Shown: positions 61,578 through 64,000 of the stretch, piece after piece
How positions within the stretch are numbered: the stretch's first letter is position 1
Layout: each line of letters opens with the position of its first letter
Notes under the pieces: model-generated
Databases searched by the model: none
Seen by the model: the letters and a program-made list of their open reading frames with translations, nothing else
What the model was told of the DNA's origin: nothing
DNA from: Tildeniella nuda ZEHNDER 1965/U140
Lineage (GTDB): Bacteria > Cyanobacteriota > Cyanobacteriia > Leptolyngbyales > Leptolyngbyaceae
Direction of reading: 5' to 3'
Length of the DNA stretch: 64,000 nucleotides
Assembly (NCBI GenBank): GCA_019358895.1
Contig: JAHHIG010000002.1
Location: 659,776-723,775 of the forward strand
Program-made: the position numbers and the translations under genes

Positions 61578-62447
61578 ATGAGCGTTTCCACTCAGATTGA
61601 TCACACGGTTGCCAAGGCTATACCGAACGGACAGCAAACCAGTCGAGAAACATTGATTGCCTTGCGGCTAATTTTGGTGCTGCTAGGGTTGGCACTGCTT
61701 TCTAGTTTCTTTGTGGTTGTGGGTGCGGGTCAGCGGGGCGTGTTGATGCAGTTTGGGCGTGTACAGCCCGATGTTTTAGAGGAAGGGCTGCATGTCATTG
61801 TGCCGATCGTCAACACGGTGCAGTTGCTCAGTGTGCGGGTGCAAAGTGAGGAGATTTCGGCGGAAGCGTCGTCGAAGGATTTGCAGGATGTGTATACCGA
61901 TGTGGCACTCAATTGGCATATTCTGCCAGCGGAAGCGCCTCTGATTTTTCAGCAGGTTGGGGAGGAGGAGGCGATCGTCAAACGCATCATTGATCCAGCC
62001 GTCGAAGAAGTCCTTAAGGCTGTTATGGCGCTGTATACAGCGGAGGAAATTATTACTCGGCGCGGTGAAGTCAAGGCAGAAGTCGATCGTTTGCTTGAAG
62101 CGCGACTGATCAATTACCACCTTGGCGTGGATGATCTTTCGCTTGTTCATGTACACTTTTCCGATCGCTTTAGAGATGCGGTGGAGGCGAAGCAAGTGGC
62201 AGAACAGGAGGCGAAACGGGCTGGCTTTATGGTGTTGAAAGCACAGCGCGAAGCGGAAGTCAAAGTCAATTTAGCGCGAGGTGAAGCTGAGGCACAGCGG
62301 TTGATTCGAGAAACACTAGATCCAGCACTGGTTCGCAAGCAGGCTGTAGAACGCTGGGATGGGAAACTGCCGCTTATTGTTGGCGATGATAGCTCCAAGT
62401 TACTAGAGCTGGAATTGGATGAGTTTGTAAAAGCCAAACAGAACTAA
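61578..62447 (+). CDS. SPFH/prohibitin-family membrane protein (289 aa)
   Basis: One N-terminal membrane span (residues ~27-48), then the SPFH (band 7) domain: GQRGVLMQFGRVQPDVLEEGLHVIVPIVNTVQLLSVRVQ, and YTAEEIITRRGEVKAEVDRLLEARLINYHLGV. A charged coiled coil follows (AEQEAKRAGFMVLKAQREAEVKVNLARGEAEAQRLI). The proteins form ring-like complexes in membranes and modulate proteases. It is closer to prohibitin than to HflC. Monocistronic. Confidence 0.92.
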   Translation: MSVSTQIDHTVAKAIPNGQQTSRETLIALRLILVLLGLALLSSFFVVVGAGQRGVLMQFGRVQPDVLEEGLHVIVPIVNTVQLLSVRVQSEEISAEASSKDLQDVYTDVALNWHILPAEAPLIFQQVGEEEAIVKRIIDPAVEEVLKAVMALYTAEEIITRRGEVKAEVDRLLEARLINYHLGVDDLSLVHVHFSDRFRDAVEAKQVAEQEAKRAGFMVLKAQREAEVKVNLARGEAEAQRLIRETLDPALVRKQAVERWDGKLPLIVGDDSSKLLELELDEFVKAKQN

Positions 62448-62532
62448 GTAGAAGCTAAAAGCGGTCAACCGTCAGCGCACTCTAGCGAGAAGCAAGCGAT
62501 AGCTTTCAGCACTGGGAGTGTTCATGGCATGT

Positions 62533-63507
62533 TTAGTTTAATGATGTCCGCTGGCTTAGAAGAGATAATCCATCTTGACTTGCCGTCTCTCCCATCAGCG
62601 TTTGTTCAAATAATTGCACGAGGCGAGACTGATAGCGTTGCCGATGTTTTAGCTTCAGAATCGATTGCACGATCGCCAGGGTTTCCCCTTGCTGAGAGTG
62701 CGATGCTGTGATTTGAATTGCATGTAGCAGAGAGAGTTCTAATTCCTTTCGCACCATTGAAGCAGGTAAAACTGCTGCCCCCATTCCACTTTCCACAATT
62801 GCCTTCACCATTTCGCTACTGCTCAACACCAGGATGACATTGAGTGCTGTAGGGTCAATGCCCCAGGTTTGTAGCGATTGCTCGAAAATTTGCTGAGCGC
62901 CAGAACCTGATTCACGCATCACCCAATCGGTGTTGAGCAGTTCAGTCACTGGAATTTGCGGCTGCTCAAACCAGGGATGCGATCGCCCTACGACAATTTG
63001 TAACCGATCGCTAGCGATGATCGTTTGCTCTAGTTGAGTTCTGAGGGCGGGTTTAACGTCGCCAGTCATCAGTCCTAGATCAAGCAGACCCGTCGCGGTG
63101 CCTTCGCAGATTTCTTCAGCATTGCCCAGAGTGCAATTGACAAAGATACCCGGATACTGACGCTTAAACTGGCTGATTTTGTCGGGCAACCAGTAGTTGC
63201 CGATCGTCAAACTCGCGCCTAATTTCAGTTCGCCCCGCTGTAAATTGTTCAACTCTCGCAAACCACGCTCGGTCAATGCCACCTGATCGAGAATCTTCTG
63301 CGCTTCAATTTGGAGTAAAAGCCCTGCCTCTGTTAATTCTACCCGCCGACCAATGCGATGAAATAGTTTCACTCCATAGGCTGCTTCTAAACTTTGAATT
63401 GCAGCACTAACGGCGGGCTGTGTAATGTAAAGCAGTTCAGCCGCTCGTGTAAAGTGCAATTGTTCAGCCACCGCCAAGAAAATTTTAAGTTGTTCCAGCG
63501 TCATCAT
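62533..63507 (-). CDS. LysR-family transcriptional regulator (324 aa)
   Basis: N-terminal helix-turn-helix (TLEQLKIFLAVAEQLHFTRAAELLYITQPAVSAAIQSLEAAYGVKLFHR), then the effector domain (GELKLGASLTIGNYWLP, DLGLMTGDVK, SGMGAAVLP). The start is the ATG at 63507 or 63504 (MMTLEQL); the longer frame to 63609 is not family-like. It is divergent from the gene starting at 63919, which is a candidate target. The ligand is unknown. Confidence 0.92.
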   Translation of the reverse strand: MMTLEQLKIFLAVAEQLHFTRAAELLYITQPAVSAAIQSLEAAYGVKLFHRIGRRVELTEAGLLLQIEAQKILDQVALTERGLRELNNLQRGELKLGASLTIGNYWLPDKISQFKRQYPGIFVNCTLGNAEEICEGTATGLLDLGLMTGDVKPALRTQLEQTIIASDRLQIVVGRSHPWFEQPQIPVTELLNTDWVMRESGSGAQQIFEQSLQTWGIDPTALNVILVLSSSEMVKAIVESGMGAAVLPASMVRKELELSLLHAIQITASHSQQGETLAIVQSILKLKHRQRYQSRLVQLFEQTLMGETASQDGLSLLSQRTSLN

Positions 63508-63918
63508 TAGATTTTTCAAGTTGGGTGAGGCATGAAGGGGCAGAAATACGCGTGAAACTCCTGCAAATGAGGCGGCTTTTAAGTTAGTTTTTTCCTTAGA
63601 AACCCACACAGATGGGTAGGAATTAAGACCTGAACCTTAAGAGGATGCAAGTAATATTTGTCAGAAAACGGTAATTATTTTTAAGGGACATAAAGCGATG
63701 AGCTTAGGGGGCTTATTCGACTGAGCTTAAGGGTCTTGAACAGCTCGATCGCCGACACAGACGATGGTTGTGCTCTAACACAGTTAAGGAAACTAGCACC
63801 TCAAGCTTCCCATGTTCAAGAGTTTAATCATTAAAATTTATCGAATTAACAAATAATACTATTTGCTCTTACTGGTAGTGGTGAATAGTAATGGTTAGGA
63901 GCGAAGGGAGGCATTGTA
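63508..63918. promoter_or_regulatory. Divergent intergenic region between LysR and the next gene
   Basis: The region is 411 bases with an A/T-rich centre (ATTAAAATTTATCGAATTAACAAATAATACTATTTG near 63832-63866), where LysR-type operators of T-N11-A form and the promoters would be expected. No gene-like frame was seen. Confidence 0.5.
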
Positions 63919-64000
63919 ATGATGCACAAAGTACCAAATCGCGCCAATATGATTGCTCAATTTTTTCGAGAACGACAAGGTTTTACGGACCAAACGTCCG
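63919..64000 (+). CDS. Start of an unidentified gene (runs off the window)
   Basis: GGAGG lies about 7 bases before ATG at 63919 (ATG also at 63922). The first residues are MHKVPNRANMIAQFFRERQG. The product cannot be recognised from the 27 codons present. Divergent from lysR, so a likely regulatory target. Confidence 0.55.
   Translation, partial: MMHKVPNRANMIAQFFRERQGFTDQTS

Overview
The window looks like a cyanobacterial chromosome. GCGATCGC (HIP1) octamers are frequent, and several genes are cyanobacterial types: an IctB-type membrane protein, DevBCA exporter genes, cyanobacteria-type LeuB and ProA, a DUF1400 hydrolase tail and DUF6887/DUF6888 small proteins. Many G-rich tandem repeats lie between genes. 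No phage structural genes, integrase, rRNA or CRISPR array were seen. Species cannot be assigned from this sequence alone.

Layout. 1-2.3 kb: tail of a DUF1400 hydrolase, a small hypothetical gene, and moeA carrying an unusual internal low-complexity insertion. 2.3-10 kb: two convergent genes for large glycosyltransferase/TPR fusion proteins (GT2-TPR-methyltransferase, and a 1899-residue protein with three TPR+GT9-like modules). 10.4-16 kb: a ClpC-type chaperone, remains of a VapC toxin gene, ictB and smpB. 16.3-21 kb: an M48 protease and a lipid-modification-like locus (alpha/beta hydrolase, CFA-synthase-like methyltransferase, divergent fatty-acid desaturase). 21.1-21.5 kb: two nested MITE-like repeats. 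21.5-26.4 kb: a complete carbohydrate ABC importer operon. 26.6-36.4 kb: a TPR-GT9-FkbM protein, pilD, leuB, a response regulator, and a reductase/kinase pair for small acid sugars. 36.5-41.5 kb: a BrnT/BrnA toxin-antitoxin pair and DNA-repair genes (FeS photolyase/cryptochrome, ligase-associated exonuclease, ATP-dependent ligase). 41.5-46.8 kb: an accessory island with a large NACHT-HEAT protein, a remnant of a second copy of it, and several small toxin-antitoxin-type genes, some broken. 46.8-53.4 kb: proA, tRNA-Leu(GAG), an exported methyltransferase-like protein, panB and a beta-propeller protein. 54.2-60.8 kb: a TetR-led export operon (TetR, MFS, DevB, small ORF, GNAT, DUF2834, DevC, DevA). 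61.5-64 kb: an SPFH/prohibitin-like protein, a LysR regulator and the start of a divergent gene.

The most striking feature is a set of short G-rich or C-rich tandem repeats. They fill intergenic gaps and are also read in frame inside at least five large genes (moeA, the triple TPR-GT9 gene, clpC, the TPR-FkbM gene and the NACHT-HEAT gene), always in what look like linkers or loops. Other leads are a nested MITE with a clear 9-bp target duplication and a matching empty site 28 kb away, a pair of ~173-bp multi-hairpin repeats, the NACHT/toxin-antitoxin island, and the TetR/DevBCA operon with a readable promoter and a palindromic operator.

Functions are assigned from recognisable motifs and family resemblance read by eye. 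No database search was run. Many start codons were moved inward from the longest reading frame where a Shine-Dalgarno sequence, a promoter or family length supported it.
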